A stretch of DNA of 64,000 nucleotides from Pseudomonas helvetica (GCF_039908645.1 NZ_CP150917.1:3111501-3175500), one strand, 5' to 3'. Counted from the stretch's first letter, positions 1 to 7,930 are shown. Program-made: numbers and translations. Notes: a model not told the origin generated them from the letters alone.

Positions 1-1
1 G

Positions 2-169
2 CAGAACTTCGCCGAACGCAGTGAAGAACTGGTCAGGCAGATGCATGCTGTGGGGCTGCGGCGTTTGCCGGGTGACCGCCGTCACCGCGAGCGGGCCAAG
101 TCACAAACCGAAGGCATCGCGCTCGATGCGCAAACCCTGGCGCAATTGCACGAACTGGCGGGCAATTGA
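2..169 (+). CDS. C-terminal end of a probable Ldh-family (malate/lactate-type) NAD(P)-dependent oxidoreductase (partial)
   Basis: An open frame runs from the left edge to a TGA at 167-169, giving 55 residues with no start in the window. The tail carries LPGDRR, a following Arg/Lys-rich stretch and 'GIALD', which resembles the C-terminus of the Ldh_2 family (malate/lactate/ureidoglycolate and delta-1-piperideine-2-carboxylate reductases), where a 'PGDRR' turn precedes 'GI.L' and a last helix. Family assignment rests on this short tail only; substrate cannot be guessed. A different frame over the same bases also encodes 77 residues, but it reads on into repeat sequence and is probably a shadow. 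Confidence 0.5.
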   Translation, partial: QNFAERSEELVRQMHAVGLRRLPGDRRHRERAKSQTEGIALDAQTLAQLHELAGN

Positions 170-194
170 TGTAGAAAGGCGAGCCCATCGACGC

Positions 195-262
195 ATGCGG
201 GATCGCCAAGATCGCAGCCTGCGGCAGCTCCTACAGGGGTTGCGTGCACCGTAGGCTGTGAT
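195..262. repeat. REP-like intergenic repeat (GATCGC...GCAGCTCCTACAGG type)
   Basis: The stretch contains 'CAAGATCGCAGCCTGCGGC' followed by 'AGCTCCTACAGG' and a partial inverted 'GCTGTGATC'. This is the usual look of a dispersed intergenic repeat in the P. fluorescens group. A short piece of the same type ('GCGACAGCTCCTACA') recurs at about 1022-1036. Class cannot be fixed without a genome-wide count. Confidence 0.5.
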
Positions 263-280
263 CTTTTAGAGCATGTTTGT

Positions 281-598
281 TCAGCGCCGACCCAGCAGCA
301 ATCCCACCACCAGACCGAACCCGGCCGAGATCGCAACGGTTTGCCAAGGGTGACCGCCAATGTAGGTTTCGGTCGCCTCGACCACCGGCCGGGTCCGCTC
401 ACGCACGCTGGAGACGGAATCGCGTGCCTGGCGCAGTTTCAGCGCGACTTGTTCGCGCAGGTTTTCAGCTTCCTCTCCGACCAGCGAGGCACTGCTTTTG
501 AGCAGCTTCTCCGATTCTTCGATCAACGCTTGCAGCTCGCTGAAGACCTGATCCTTGATTTGCTCATCGTTTGCTTGCACCGGGGTTTTTCGGGCCAT
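281..598 (-). CDS. DUF883 (ElaB/YqjD-type) membrane-anchored protein
   Basis: 105 residues starting MARKTPVQ. The longer frame upstream is dismissed because AAGGAGT sits just before this ATG. An amphipathic, Glu/Lys/Arg-rich helical region (about residues 10-75, with a LLKSSASL heptad-like stretch) is followed by a conserved 'GGHPWQTV' turn and one C-terminal membrane segment ending GRR. This is the ElaB/YqjD/DUF883 arrangement. In E. coli, YqjD and ElaB associate with ribosomes at the inner membrane in stationary phase; that role here is inference. The gene stands alone and runs leftward. Length is normal for the family. Confidence 0.85.
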   Translation of the reverse strand: MARKTPVQANDEQIKDQVFSELQALIEESEKLLKSSASLVGEEAENLREQVALKLRQARDSVSSVRERTRPVVEATETYIGGHPWQTVAISAGFGLVVGLLLGRR

Positions 599-763
599 CA
601 GGTGACTCCTTGCTGGTTTTGGGACAGTGATCAATGGAGTGTAGGCGCGGCGGAAAAGTTGCAGGCTTTTTGCCCTGAAACTCAACGCCAATGGAAAATC
701 TGCCTCCGGAGATTTCCACCTACAGTGTAAGATGTTGCCAATTTTATGCAGCAGGTAACTCCC

Positions 764-1015
764 ATGAGCTTCAATCTGGCCGACAAGCCCCTTGCCGAGC
801 GCGCTGCGCTTGAAGATGAAAAGTCCCGTCTGTTCGATCTCTGGCAGAGCAACCTGGGTAAATCCAAAGGTGAAGCGGCACGCTTGTTCGGCGAGCGCTC
901 CAAGCGTAAAGGCAAATGGGCCGAGTGGGTGCGCTCCGAACTGGACGCCATGTCACCGCCGGAATACGCGAACATGGTCCGCAGCGAAGTCAATCGCTTG
1001 ATGGCTGCCAAGTAG
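764..1015 (+). CDS. Small conserved Pseudomonas protein of unknown function
   Basis: 83 residues beginning MSFNLADKPL. An in-frame ATG six codons upstream (746) is possible, but MSFNLADKP looks like a natural N-terminus. The protein is charged and soluble, with a basic middle (GERSKRKGKW) and a C-terminal helix ending VNRLMAAK; no signal peptide or membrane segment. I recognise it as a small protein found widely in pseudomonads but know of no assigned function. The Lys/Arg-rich centre would suit nucleic-acid binding, which is a guess. It stands alone between a leftward DUF883 gene and a convergent LysR gene. Confidence 0.75.
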   Translation: MSFNLADKPLAERAALEDEKSRLFDLWQSNLGKSKGEAARLFGERSKRKGKWAEWVRSELDAMSPPEYANMVRSEVNRLMAAK

Positions 1016-1031
1016 GAACCTGCGACAGCTC

Positions 1032-1955
1032 CTACACGGGCGGTGTTTGTAGGAAGCTGGCGACGATTGCTTCGCGGACCTTCAGCAACAGCGGATCCAG
1101 CTGGCTGTTGGTCCGCCAGCCCAGTTCAATCGGATAGCGCGGCAGTGCCAGCGGGCAGGGCAGCACTGTCAACCCGCTGACTGCGGCGATGCTCTGCGCC
1201 GCATGGGCGGGGATCGTCGCCACGGCCTGGCTGCCCTTGAGCAGGAACGGCAATGCAGCAAAATGCGTGGTTGATGCGCACACCCTCCGACTCAATCCCA
1301 GCCCCGCCAACCCCTCATCGGTAATGCCGATAAACCCTCCAGACGACACCAGAATGTGCTCGCGAGCGACAAACTCGTCGAGTGTGATTTCCTGTTGCCC
1401 GTCGATCAGGCTGTCGGGGTCAACCAGGCACTGATAGCCGCCTTCACCCAGCACCTGACGGCTGAGCAAGCGCTCGGCAAAACCGCCGGCGGTGATCGCC
1501 AGGTCAACGCTGCGCTCCATCAAGGCCTGAGCCACGATCTGGCTGTGGGTCTGGCGAAAGATCAGCCGCAGCTTTGGCGCGCGCTGGGCGATTTCCTTGA
1601 TCAATCGCCGACCGTAGGCAATCTCGAAATCATCCGATAAACCGACAATCACCGAACGACCTTCGTACTGGCTGGCGGCCGGATCGACCATTGCCAGGCT
1701 TTGTCGGCATTTGTTCAGCGCATCGCTGATGACCGGTTTCAATTGATTGGCGCGCAATGTCGGTGCCAGGCCGCGACCGGTGCGTACGAACAGTTGATCG
1801 GCGTATACATCACGCAGCCGACGCAATGCTGCACTGACCGCGGATTGCGTGACGCCCAGGCGCAACGCGGCGCGGCTGGCGCTGGACTCGTCGTGCAGCG
1901 CTTCGAAGACTTTGAGCAAGTTGAGGTCGATGTCGGCGATATTCATTTGGCTCAT
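1032..1955 (-). CDS. LysR-family transcriptional regulator
   Basis: 307 residues. The N-terminal winged helix (about residues 6-65, 'NLLKVFEALHDESSASRAAL', 'VTQSAVSAALRRLR') is followed by a linker helix and a periplasmic-binding-type effector domain (about 95-300). This is the full LTTR architecture at the family's normal length. A second ATG three codons in (MNIADIDLNL) is an equally plausible start. It is divergent from the nitrilase-family gene at 2040, with 84 bp between the starts, the usual LysR/target arrangement, so it probably controls that gene. The effector is unknown. Confidence 0.93.
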   Translation of the reverse strand: MSQMNIADIDLNLLKVFEALHDESSASRAALRLGVTQSAVSAALRRLRDVYADQLFVRTGRGLAPTLRANQLKPVISDALNKCRQSLAMVDPAASQYEGRSVIVGLSDDFEIAYGRRLIKEIAQRAPKLRLIFRQTHSQIVAQALMERSVDLAITAGGFAERLLSRQVLGEGGYQCLVDPDSLIDGQQEITLDEFVAREHILVSSGGFIGITDEGLAGLGLSRRVCASTTHFAALPFLLKGSQAVATIPAHAAQSIAAVSGLTVLPCPLALPRYPIELGWRTNSQLDPLLLKVREAIVASFLQTPPV

Positions 1956-2039
1956 ATCTTTCAGCAGTGAACGGGGCTTTATTCATGATCGGCGGTGGCC
2001 GGAGAATGAGCAATACCTCACTGCTCAGGAGTTACCGCG

Positions 2040-2960
2040 ATGCCAAAATCCATTGTTGCTGCACTGCAAATCGGTTCGTTGCCAGGTGGCAAGGGCGAGA
2101 CCCTGGAACAGATACTTTCTTATGAACAGGCGATCATCGAGTCCGGCGCCGGGCTGGTGGTCATGCCTGAGGCGTTGCTCGGCGGTTACCCCAAAGGCGA
2201 AGGCTTCGGCACGCAGTTGGGTTACCGACTGCCGGAAGGTCGTGAGGCGTTTGCGCGCTATTTCGCCAATGCCATTGATGTGCCGGGCGCTGAAACCGAA
2301 GCCTTGGCGGGATTGTCTGCGCGCACCGGTGCGAATCTGGTGTTGGGGGTGATCGAGCGTTCAGGCAGCACCTTGTACTGCACCGCGTTGTTCTTTGAAC
2401 CGCAAGCCGGGTTGGTCGCCAAGCACCGTAAACTGATGCCCACCGGCACCGAGCGGTTGATCTGGGGCAAGGGTGACGGCTCGACACTGCCGGTGATCGA
2501 CAGCCAGGTCGGGCGCATTGGCGCCGCGGTGTGCTGGGAAAACATGATGCCGCTGCTACGCACGGCGATGTACGCCAAAGGTGTGGAAGTCTGGTGCGCG
2601 CCAACGGTCGACGAACGCGAAATGTGGCAAGTCAGCATGCGCCACATCGCTCATGAAGGCCGCTGTTTCGTGGTCAGCGCCTGCCAGGTCCAGCAATCGC
2701 CACAAGCCTTGGGGTTGGAAATTGCCAACTGGCCGGCCGAGCGCCCGTTGATTGCCGGCGGCAGTCTGATTATCGGCCCGATGGGCGACGTGCTGGCCGG
2801 GCCGTTGTTGGGCGGTGCGGGGCTGCTCACGGCCGAGATCGACACCGATGAACTGGTGCGTGCGCGCTACGACTACGACGTGGTCGGGCACTATGCGCGC
2901 CCGGACGTGTTCGAGCTGACCGTGGATGAACGGGCCAAACCCGGTGTGCGGTTTATCTGA
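2040..2960 (+). CDS. Nitrilase-superfamily carbon-nitrogen hydrolase
   Basis: 306 residues covering one CN-hydrolase domain. The catalytic triad is visible: Glu44 in MPEALLGG, Lys131 in KHRKLMPT and Cys165 in AAVCWENMM, followed by the conserved [12 protein letters not shown] segment. The 'CWENMMP' signature is that of true nitrilases (branch 1: aliphatic or aryl-acetonitrile hydrolysis to acid plus ammonia) rather than omega-amidases. At 306 residues it is shorter than many characterised bacterial nitrilases, and the C-terminal extension is mostly absent. No signal peptide, so cytoplasmic. SD-like CAGGAG lies just upstream. The divergent LysR at 1955 is the likely regulator. Its last bases overlap the convergent GNAT gene by 8 bp. 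The natural substrate is not inferable. Confidence 0.88.
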   Translation: MPKSIVAALQIGSLPGGKGETLEQILSYEQAIIESGAGLVVMPEALLGGYPKGEGFGTQLGYRLPEGREAFARYFANAIDVPGAETEALAGLSARTGANLVLGVIERSGSTLYCTALFFEPQAGLVAKHRKLMPTGTERLIWGKGDGSTLPVIDSQVGRIGAAVCWENMMPLLRTAMYAKGVEVWCAPTVDEREMWQVSMRHIAHEGRCFVVSACQVQQSPQALGLEIANWPAERPLIAGGSLIIGPMGDVLAGPLLGGAGLLTAEIDTDELVRARYDYDVVGHYARPDVFELTVDERAKPGVRFI

Positions 2961-3498
2961 GACGCCGCCACTCTTCGCGGGTGATTTCCCAGAGCTCCCT
3001 GGGAAAACGCCCACCGACAAAATCGCCTTCATCGCAGTGAATCAAGCGCATTCCGGTGCGCTCCGAAAGCCGCCGCGACGCCAGGTTGGGCGCGGCCTTG
3101 GGCACCCGCAAAAGCGAGCGGTCGAGGGTCTCGAACCAGTATTGAGTAACTGCAGCGCTGGCTTCGGACATCAGCCCTTGGCCTTGCCACTGCGGACTGA
3201 GCCAGAAGCCTCGGTTGTTGTCCGGCTCGTTCATCAGGCTGACGTTGCCGATCAACTGCTCGGGCGCTGATTTCAAGCGAATCGACCAATGCCATTCTTC
3301 GCCACGGGCAATCGTCGGCAGGGCGATGTCGCGCAGGTAAGCCAACGCGCCATCCGCTGGATAAGGCCACGGGACCAGGGCATTCAGGTAGCGCACCACT
3401 TCCCAGTGCGGGAAGTGCTGTTGAATCGCTTCGGCATCGGCCAGTTCCAGTGGCCGCAGGATCAAGCGTTCGGTGTACAGCGTGGGGGATCTTTCCAT
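2953..3498 (-). CDS. GNAT-family N-acetyltransferase (RimJ/RimL type)
   Basis: 181 residues from [17 protein letters not shown]. The frame extends 11 codons further upstream, but this ATG is preceded by GGAAGTGGA and matches the usual 'TERLILRPL' N-terminus. Motifs: [10 protein letters not shown] (beta 1), [19 protein letters not shown] (motif A with the Q/RxxGxG/A acetyl-CoA loop, here QGQGLM) and a late [13 protein letters not shown] (ASxrlleklGF-like). This is the Acetyltransf_3 subgroup that modifies ribosomal-protein N-termini or small substrates; substrate unknown. It is convergent with the nitrilase gene and ends 8 bp inside it. Confidence 0.88.
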   Translation of the reverse strand: MERSPTLYTERLILRPLELADAEAIQQHFPHWEVVRYLNALVPWPYPADGALAYLRDIALPTIARGEEWHWSIRLKSAPEQLIGNVSLMNEPDNNRGFWLSPQWQGQGLMSEASAAVTQYWFETLDRSLLRVPKAAPNLASRRLSERTGMRLIHCDEGDFVGGRFPRELWEITREEWRRLR

Positions 3499-3552
3499 GG
3501 TTGAGTCCACTTCCCTGTTTGTTAGTAACAAGCGCCGTGTTCTGCCGTTGAT

Positions 3553-4026
3553 TTACCAGATGCCGGCTGTCGAGCCCGGTAGGTTGAGTGTGCCTTTGTC
3601 GACAAAACGGACGGTGCCTGACACGCCGCCAGACAGTTTGCCGCGTAATACATAAGGCAGGTTGTTGAGCGATTGTGTCTGGCTCAGGCCAAGGGTCTGG
3701 CGCAGCACGGAGAACGCCGAAATACTCACGGGGACGCTGATGATCGCTTCGGAGTAACGCGGGATCGATCCCGTTTGATCGCTCACGCCGGTGGCGAGGG
3801 GTTGGCCGTTGACCTCCAGGCTCAGGGCCACGCCGTTGTAATAAATGGGCGTTTCGTTGGGATTTTGCAGGCGCAGTTTCACCGCAAAGCGCACTTCCAG
3901 GTCCTGGTTTTGCAGCGGTTCAATGCCGACCACGTTGATGTTCAGCGGATCACGATTGGGGAACAGCGCGCAGGCGCTCAGGCTGAGCAACAGCAGGGAA
4001 AGGCTTAAGGCGAGGAATCTGCGCAT
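3553..4026 (-). CDS. LEA type 2 / WHy-domain lipoprotein
   Basis: 157 residues. The signal peptide MRRFLALSLSLLLLSLSAC ends in a lipobox (LSAC), so the protein is a probable lipoprotein; no Asp at +2 (AL follows), which favours the outer membrane. The mature part is a single beta-rich domain with the LEA_2/WHy pattern 'VRFAVKLRLQNPNETPIYYNGV...LEVNGQPLATG', where NPN is the family hallmark. Such proteins are linked to desiccation or stress tolerance in bacteria and plants; role here is inference. Length is normal. It lies 58 bp downstream of the NCS2 permease gene on the same strand, separated from it by a hairpin. Confidence 0.85.
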   Translation of the reverse strand: MRRFLALSLSLLLLSLSACALFPNRDPLNINVVGIEPLQNQDLEVRFAVKLRLQNPNETPIYYNGVALSLEVNGQPLATGVSDQTGSIPRYSEAIISVPVSISAFSVLRQTLGLSQTQSLNNLPYVLRGKLSGGVSGTVRFVDKGTLNLPGSTAGIW

Positions 4027-4045
4027 GAACGAGCTCTCGTAAAGA

Positions 4046-4074
4046 TAAGGGTCGAACCGCCGGCGGCTCGACCC
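4046..4074 (-). terminator. Probable rho-independent terminator after the NCS2 permease gene
   Basis: Inverted arms AGGGTCGA (4047-4054) and TCGACCCT (4067-4074) flank a GC-rich loop. Read on the minus strand the hairpin is followed by TTATCTTT. It starts 11 bp past the permease stop at 4085, so it fits termination of that gene and would isolate the lipoprotein gene downstream. Confidence 0.55.
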
Positions 4075-4084
4075 TCGAGCAGCG

Positions 4085-5557
4085 TTAGCGGTTCACCTGT
4101 GCGACCACGGAAGGCTTGAGTGGTTCGCCGTGGGGCGTGACATCCGGGTTCTCCATGACCGTGAGGATCGAAGCTTCCGGATCGAAATCGTCTTCTTCCA
4201 GCTCGATGAACTCTTCGGGCAGGAAGATATTCAGCACGATAGCGCACAATGCGCCGACGGTGATCGGCGACTCGAAGATGTTGTGCAACGCCTTGGGCAA
4301 TTCGCGCAACACTTCCGGTACGGCCGCAACACCCAGCCCCATGCCCAGCGAAATGGCGACGATCAGCATGTTGCGTCGATGCAGGCCGGCCTCGGCGAGG
4401 ATCTTGATCCCGGCCACCGCCACGGTGCCGAACATCACCAGTTCAGCGCCGCCCAGCACCGGTTTGGGCATCAGTTGCAACACGGCGCCAATCATCGGGA
4501 ACAGCCCGAGCAACACCAGCAGTCCGGCGATAAAGAACGCGACGTAACGGCTGGCCACGCCGGTCAGTTGGATCACCCCGTTGTTCTGCGCGAAGGTCAC
4601 CATTGGCATGCTGTTGAAGACTGCCGCCATTGCCGAGTTGAGACCGTCGGCAAGCAAGCCGGACTTGATCCGCCGAATGTAGATCGGGCCTTTGACCGGT
4701 TGCTGGGAAATCATCGAGTTGGCGGTCAGGTCGCCGGCTGCTTCCAGCGGCGAGACCAGGAAAATCACCGCCACCGGAACGAACGCCACCCAATCGAAGT
4801 TGAAGCCGTACTTGAACGGCACCGGCACGCTCATCAGCGGCACAGCAGTCATGTTGGTGAAATCGACATCGCCCATCAGCCACGCGACGACGTAACCGAG
4901 GGTCAGGCCAATGACAATGGCGCCCAAACGCAAGAACGGTACATCGACCCGATTCAGCACAACGATGGTGCCCAGCACCAATGCGGCCAGCACCAGGTGG
5001 CTTGCGGCGCCCAGATCCGTCGCGCCAAAGCCGCCGGCGATGTCGGTCATGGCGACCTTGACCAGCGACAAGCCCATCAGGGTGATGATGGTGCCGGTGA
5101 CTACCGGGGTGATCAGCATTCGCAACTTGCCAATGAACTGGCTCAGCACCACTTCAATGAACGCGGCAAAGAAGCACACGCCGAAAATCGTCGAGAGGAT
5201 TTCATCGGTGCCGCCACCTCGCGCCTTGACCATGAAGCCGGCGCTGAGAATCACGCTGATGAACGAGAAACTGGTGCCTTGCAGGCACAGCAGGCCGGAA
5301 CCGATCGGCCCGAAGCGCCGCGCCTGAACGAAAGTGCCCAGGCCCGAGACGAACAGCGCCATGCTGATCAGGTAGGGGATTTCGCTTTGCAGGCCCAGGG
5401 CGCTGCCCATGATCAGGGTCGGCGTGATGATCCCGACGAAGCTCGCCAATACATGTTGCAGGGCGGCGAAGAGGGTTGCGGTGAAATGCGGGCGGTCGTT
5501 GAGGCCGTAGATCAGGTCGGAACGAAGCGCAGTTTTCGAGTGGTCAGATGAGGTCAC
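4085..5557 (-). CDS. NCS2-family nucleobase (xanthine/uracil/uric acid) permease
   Basis: 490 residues with about 12-14 hydrophobic segments. Starts MTSSDHSKTALRSDLIYGLNDRP, with the conserved 'GLNDRPHFTATLFAALQHVLASFVG' entry typical of proton-coupled nucleobase:cation symporter-2 proteins. Other signatures are LQGTSFSFI, 'PVVTGTIITLMGLSLV' and FVPVAVIFLVSPLEAAGDLTANSMIS (the substrate-binding E and the QxxxxxxGxxxxR-like region after it). The C-terminus is an acidic tail (PEEFIELEEDDFDPE). Sequence features fit the xanthine/uric-acid branch better than UraA, but substrate is not certain. No strong SD precedes the ATG. It stands alone; no purine-catabolism genes flank it. Confidence 0.88.
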   Translation of the reverse strand: MTSSDHSKTALRSDLIYGLNDRPHFTATLFAALQHVLASFVGIITPTLIMGSALGLQSEIPYLISMALFVSGLGTFVQARRFGPIGSGLLCLQGTSFSFISVILSAGFMVKARGGGTDEILSTIFGVCFFAAFIEVVLSQFIGKLRMLITPVVTGTIITLMGLSLVKVAMTDIAGGFGATDLGAASHLVLAALVLGTIVVLNRVDVPFLRLGAIVIGLTLGYVVAWLMGDVDFTNMTAVPLMSVPVPFKYGFNFDWVAFVPVAVIFLVSPLEAAGDLTANSMISQQPVKGPIYIRRIKSGLLADGLNSAMAAVFNSMPMVTFAQNNGVIQLTGVASRYVAFFIAGLLVLLGLFPMIGAVLQLMPKPVLGGAELVMFGTVAVAGIKILAEAGLHRRNMLIVAISLGMGLGVAAVPEVLRELPKALHNIFESPITVGALCAIVLNIFLPEEFIELEEDDFDPEASILTVMENPDVTPHGEPLKPSVVAQVNR

Positions 5558-5661
5558 GGGGAGGGTGCCAATAAGGCCAGGTCAGAAAAGGGAGGCGCAG
5601 GATGCCAGCCGCGGGCATTGAGGGCAACGCGCGGTTGTTTAAAACGGACGGGGCTGGAACG

Positions 5662-5700
5662 ACAAACCCGCCAGCCTTGTGAAAAGGTGGCGGGTTTTGT
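5662..5700. terminator. Stem-loop terminator, possibly bidirectional
   Basis: Arms AACCCGCCA (5665-5673) and TGGCGGGTT (5688-5696) with an inner CCTT/AAGG, followed by TTTGTGTTGTG on the plus strand and preceded by GACA. It sits between the leftward DUF6124 gene and the leftward permease gene, so it may end DUF6124 transcription. T-tracts are weak on both sides. Confidence 0.5.
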
Positions 5701-5726
5701 GTTGTGCGCAGACACGGCCGAGAACC

Positions 5727-5861
5727 TGTGGCGAGGGAGCTTGCTCCCGCTCGGCCGCGAAGCGGTCGTAATCCGGTAATCGCGATCCCTCTGGATACTC
5801 GCGGTGACTGATTTTAGGGTCGCTTCGCAACCCAGCGGGAGCAAGCTCCCTCGCCACAAGG
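5727..5861. repeat. REPIN (inverted REP pair)
   Basis: A left arm 'GTGGCGAGGGAGCTTGCTC' with CCGC (about 5728-5750) and a right arm GCGGGAGCAAGCTCCCTCG with CCAC (about 5835-5858) are inverted copies of the same REP, separated by about 85 bp. That spacer also holds an imperfect 'GCGAAGCGGTCGTAATC'. This is a full REP doublet as mobilised in trans by RAYT transposases in fluorescent pseudomonads; no RAYT gene is in the window. A second, damaged copy is at 61001-61080. Confidence 0.88.
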
Positions 5862-5881
5862 GGCCCACCCGGTGTTGCTGG

Positions 5882-6256
5882 TTACTGCGGCGAATCAGGT
5901 GGGTCGAGGTGATCGAGTGCGCGATTCACGGCGAGTTCGGCCAGCGAAATCATCTGCTGAATCGCCAGCGCGGTATTGCGCTTGGGGCCTTCAAGTTCGA
6001 ACGCCAGATCGCTGGACATGACATTGGCCGAGGCGAGGGTCTCGCAGGCGTGGGCCAGCAGGGTTTCGCTGTCGACATCCGGGGCGATGACAAAAATGCA
6101 GCCGGGACGGCGGTCGGCTAGCAATGTCTTGGTTTCGGGCAGCACCAGGTAGTGATCGAGCGCACGGTGCGCGGCGGCGTGGAGTTCTTTTGAGTTGAGG
6201 GAGGCGTAGGGGGAAACCGGATCGGTTTCGGGGGGATTTGGCGTGGCTTTGAACAT
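5882..6256 (-). CDS. DUF6124 family protein
   Basis: 124 residues starting MFKATPNPPETDPVSPY, the hallmark N-terminus of the DUF6124 family, which as far as I know is essentially confined to Pseudomonas. A helical middle (ELHAAAHRALDHYL) leads to 'IFVIAPDVDSETLLAHACETLASANVMSSDLAFELEGPKRNTALAIQQMISLAELAVNRALD'. Soluble, no signal peptide. The SD AAGGAG (minus strand, 6264-6269) is ideally placed. The function of the family is not known to me. Its leader (6257 to about 6620) can fold extensively and is listed separately, which is the most notable thing about this locus. Confidence 0.85.
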   Translation of the reverse strand: MFKATPNPPETDPVSPYASLNSKELHAAAHRALDHYLVLPETKTLLADRRPGCIFVIAPDVDSETLLAHACETLASANVMSSDLAFELEGPKRNTALAIQQMISLAELAVNRALDHLDPPDSPQ

Positions 6257-6620
6257 GGCGAATCTCCTTACTTAAAGTGGAGTCGCAACCTATTGCTACC
6301 AAACATTAGGGTGGCGACTGAACGCAGGTTGGTAGACCGGGTAAGGAAACCGGCGCACCCGAAGGCGCCCTGCGCACAGCCGCCATAACAAACAGCAGAC
6401 GACAAAAAAACGTCACTGAATGGAAATGCCGGAGCTGTGCGCCTTACCCGGGCTACCAAACCCGATCGCTGATAATCAGCGACGCGGAAACGATAGAGGC
6501 GGGGACCAAAGCGCACAAGCCGGCGGATTCTGGCGCAGGTGTAGGCCGTGACGCAAGGCGTTGTAGCCTGTAGCAGAAGTTTCGCGATACGAATAAACAC
6601 TTTGATCGTGCCCATGCGCT
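6257..6620 (-). ncRNA. Candidate structured 5' leader RNA of the DUF6124 gene
   Basis: The 448-bp space before the leftward DUF6124 gene holds nested inverted repeats. Segment 6331-6346 pairs with 6442-6457 (15 of 16, extended by two A-T pairs). Inside it, GCGCACAGC (about 6372-6380) pairs with GCTGTGCGC (6434-6442), and GACG/CGTC flanks an A-rich loop at about 6398-6413. Next to the start codon, AGTCGCAACC (6281-6290) pairs with GGTGGCGACT (6310-6319) with one mismatch, ending 12 bp before the AAGGAG. 'GCTACCAAAC' occurs at both 6295-6304 and 6452-6461 with GTTGGTAG (6328-6335) between, so two exclusive pairings are possible. A 115-codon frame also crosses this stretch on the minus strand but looks non-coding. 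Class and transcription are inference. Confidence 0.45.
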
Positions 6621-6704
6621 CACAAGGTGTATTTGCTGCTGACAGTTTCTGACAGTGGCCTCTGCTAAGCTCCGCCGACCTTCATTCCACAGAGCAGGCG
6701 GATC

Positions 6705-7421
6705 GTGTCGCGTACCAGTCGTTTGTTGACCTTGTTGCAAGTGCTGCGCGGTAAAAGTCGTCCGGTGACGGCGGCGACACTGGCCAGTGAGCTGGAGATC
6801 TCGGAGCGCACGCTGTACCGCGATATCGCCGAACTGACGGCCCTCGGCGCGCCGATCTTTGGCGAGGCGGGTATCGGCTATGTGTTGCGTAGCGGTTTGT
6901 TTCTGCCGCCGCTGATGCTCAATGCCGATGAGACGGAAGCGGTGGTGCTGGGTTTGCGTTATGTCGATCAGCGTGGTGATGAGGTGTTGAGCAAAGCCGC
7001 TGCCGATGCGTTGGCGAAGATTGCCGCCGTATTGGCGCCGGACGCTCAGGAAGCCTTGCGCAACCCGACGGTTTTGCCGGGGCCGCCGGGCTGCGGTTAT
7101 CCGCAAAACGCTGTGGAATTGAATGTGTTTCGCCAGGCGATTCGTGCGCAGGCCAAGTTGCATATCGATTACGCGGACGTGAACAAAACCCCCAGCCAGC
7201 GGTTGATCTGGCCGTTGGCGCTGGGTTTTTTGAATGAGGCGCGGGTGATCGTTGCCTGGTGCGAGTTGCGCGGGGATTATCGAACGTTTCGTACCGACCG
7301 GATTGCCGCCGCCCAAGAGCTGGGTGAACGCTATCCGGGTCGTCGCAGCGACCTGTTGCGAGCCTGGCGCAAGGCGATGCAACTGGATGAAGCAGGGCGA
7401 TTCACTCCTGACAAGAATTGA
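6705..7421 (+). CDS. YafY-type HTH/WYL-domain transcriptional regulator
   Basis: 238 residues from a GTG start (GTG TCG CGT). The N-terminal winged helix (about residues 3-60: RLLTLLQVLRGKSRPVTAA, then 'LEISERTLYRDIAELTALG') is the HTH_11/DeoR-like head of YafY regulators. A WYL domain occupies about 135-225 (AQAKLHIDYADVNKTPSQR, then 'PLALGFLNEARVIVAWCELRGDYRTFRTDRI'). The hallmark W-Y-L is changed here to V-A-W-C, as is common in this subgroup. WYL domains bind small ligands or nucleic acids. The NTF2-like gene 51 bp downstream is the probable operon partner and possible target. Confidence 0.88.
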   Translation: MSRTSRLLTLLQVLRGKSRPVTAATLASELEISERTLYRDIAELTALGAPIFGEAGIGYVLRSGLFLPPLMLNADETEAVVLGLRYVDQRGDEVLSKAAADALAKIAAVLAPDAQEALRNPTVLPGPPGCGYPQNAVELNVFRQAIRAQAKLHIDYADVNKTPSQRLIWPLALGFLNEARVIVAWCELRGDYRTFRTDRIAAAQELGERYPGRRSDLLRAWRKAMQLDEAGRFTPDKN

Positions 7422-7472
7422 CACAGCGTTGTTTTAGCATGGCTCCAGAATCAATCAACAAGGAGCCGTACC

Positions 7473-7814
7473 ATGTCGAACCCAGCCGTTTCACTTGCAC
7501 CTGCCATTGCCGCTTATATCGCTGCCGCCAATGCCCGTGACAGTTCGGCGGTCGCCAGTTTTTTCGCCGAGGATGCGAATGTTTTTGATGAGGGCGCCCA
7601 TCAGGTCGGCACCCAGGCCATCGCCCAATGGATGGAAGACACCGCACGCCGTTACCAGCCTCGGGTCGAGGTGCTGGACGTGCAGCAACGCACCGGCAAA
7701 GTATTGGTCAGTAACCTGATTTCCGGCACGTTCCCCGGCAGCCCGCTCGAATTGCGCTATGTGTTCCGTCTGAACGAGCAAGGCAAAATCACCCGACTCG
7801 ACATCTCGCTCTAA
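7473..7814 (+). CDS. NTF2-like / SnoaL-fold protein
   Basis: 113 residues, with an AAGGAG SD 7 bp before the ATG. The pattern 'IAAYIAAANARDSSAVASFFAEDANVFDEG', then QVGTQAIAQWM and a beta-rich end 'VLVSNLISGTFPGSPLELRYVFRLNEQGKITRLDI' is that of the cone-shaped NTF2-like/SnoaL_2 fold: helix, 'A-F-x-x-D' turn, sheet. Such proteins are small isomerases, hydrolases or ligand carriers, so no reaction can be named. It follows the WYL regulator on the same strand and is probably co-transcribed. No signal peptide. Confidence 0.82.
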   Translation: MSNPAVSLAPAIAAYIAAANARDSSAVASFFAEDANVFDEGAHQVGTQAIAQWMEDTARRYQPRVEVLDVQQRTGKVLVSNLISGTFPGSPLELRYVFRLNEQGKITRLDISL

Positions 7815-7823
7815 CTGCATTCC

Positions 7824-7891
7824 CTGTGGGAGCCTGGCTTGCCAGCGATGGCGTCCGTGAGATCGCCATCGCCGGCAAGCCGTGCTCCTAC
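7824..7891. repeat. Long inverted repeat, REP-like (GTGGGAGC...GCTCCTAC type)
   Basis: GCTTGCCAGCGATGGCG (7837-7853) pairs with CGCCATCGCCGGCAAGC (7864-7880) with one mismatch, flanked by CTGTGGGAGC and GTGCTCCTAC. This is a second REP class distinct from the 5727 REPIN. It sits between the NTF2-like stop and the ZapE-like start and could act as a transcript end or stabiliser. Confidence 0.7.
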
Positions 7892-7930
7892 GCTGAGCGT
7901 GGCATACTCTGGACTTTTGCGTTCGGACCC

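Noticed and set aside
1956..2039. A definite LysR-binding box between the LysR and nitrilase genes
   Set aside because: Several T-N11-A pairs are present by chance; none stands out with a good dyad.
4130..5551. 473-codon open frame on the plus strand
   Set aside because: It is the antisense shadow of the NCS2 permease gene: His/Gln/Arg-rich low-complexity translation with no domain.
5558..5661. Purine/xanthine riboswitch before the NCS2 permease
   Set aside because: No recognisable riboswitch core could be made out by eye in the 104 bp before the hairpin; a covariance-model search would be needed.
6268..6615. 115-codon frame upstream of the DUF6124 gene, same strand
   Set aside because: Covers the inverted repeats of the leader; Arg/Cys-rich without a domain and without an SD. 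More likely structured RNA than protein.
6453..7424. 323-codon frame on the minus strand
   Set aside because: Antisense to the WYL regulator and into the leader region; no start signal or domain.
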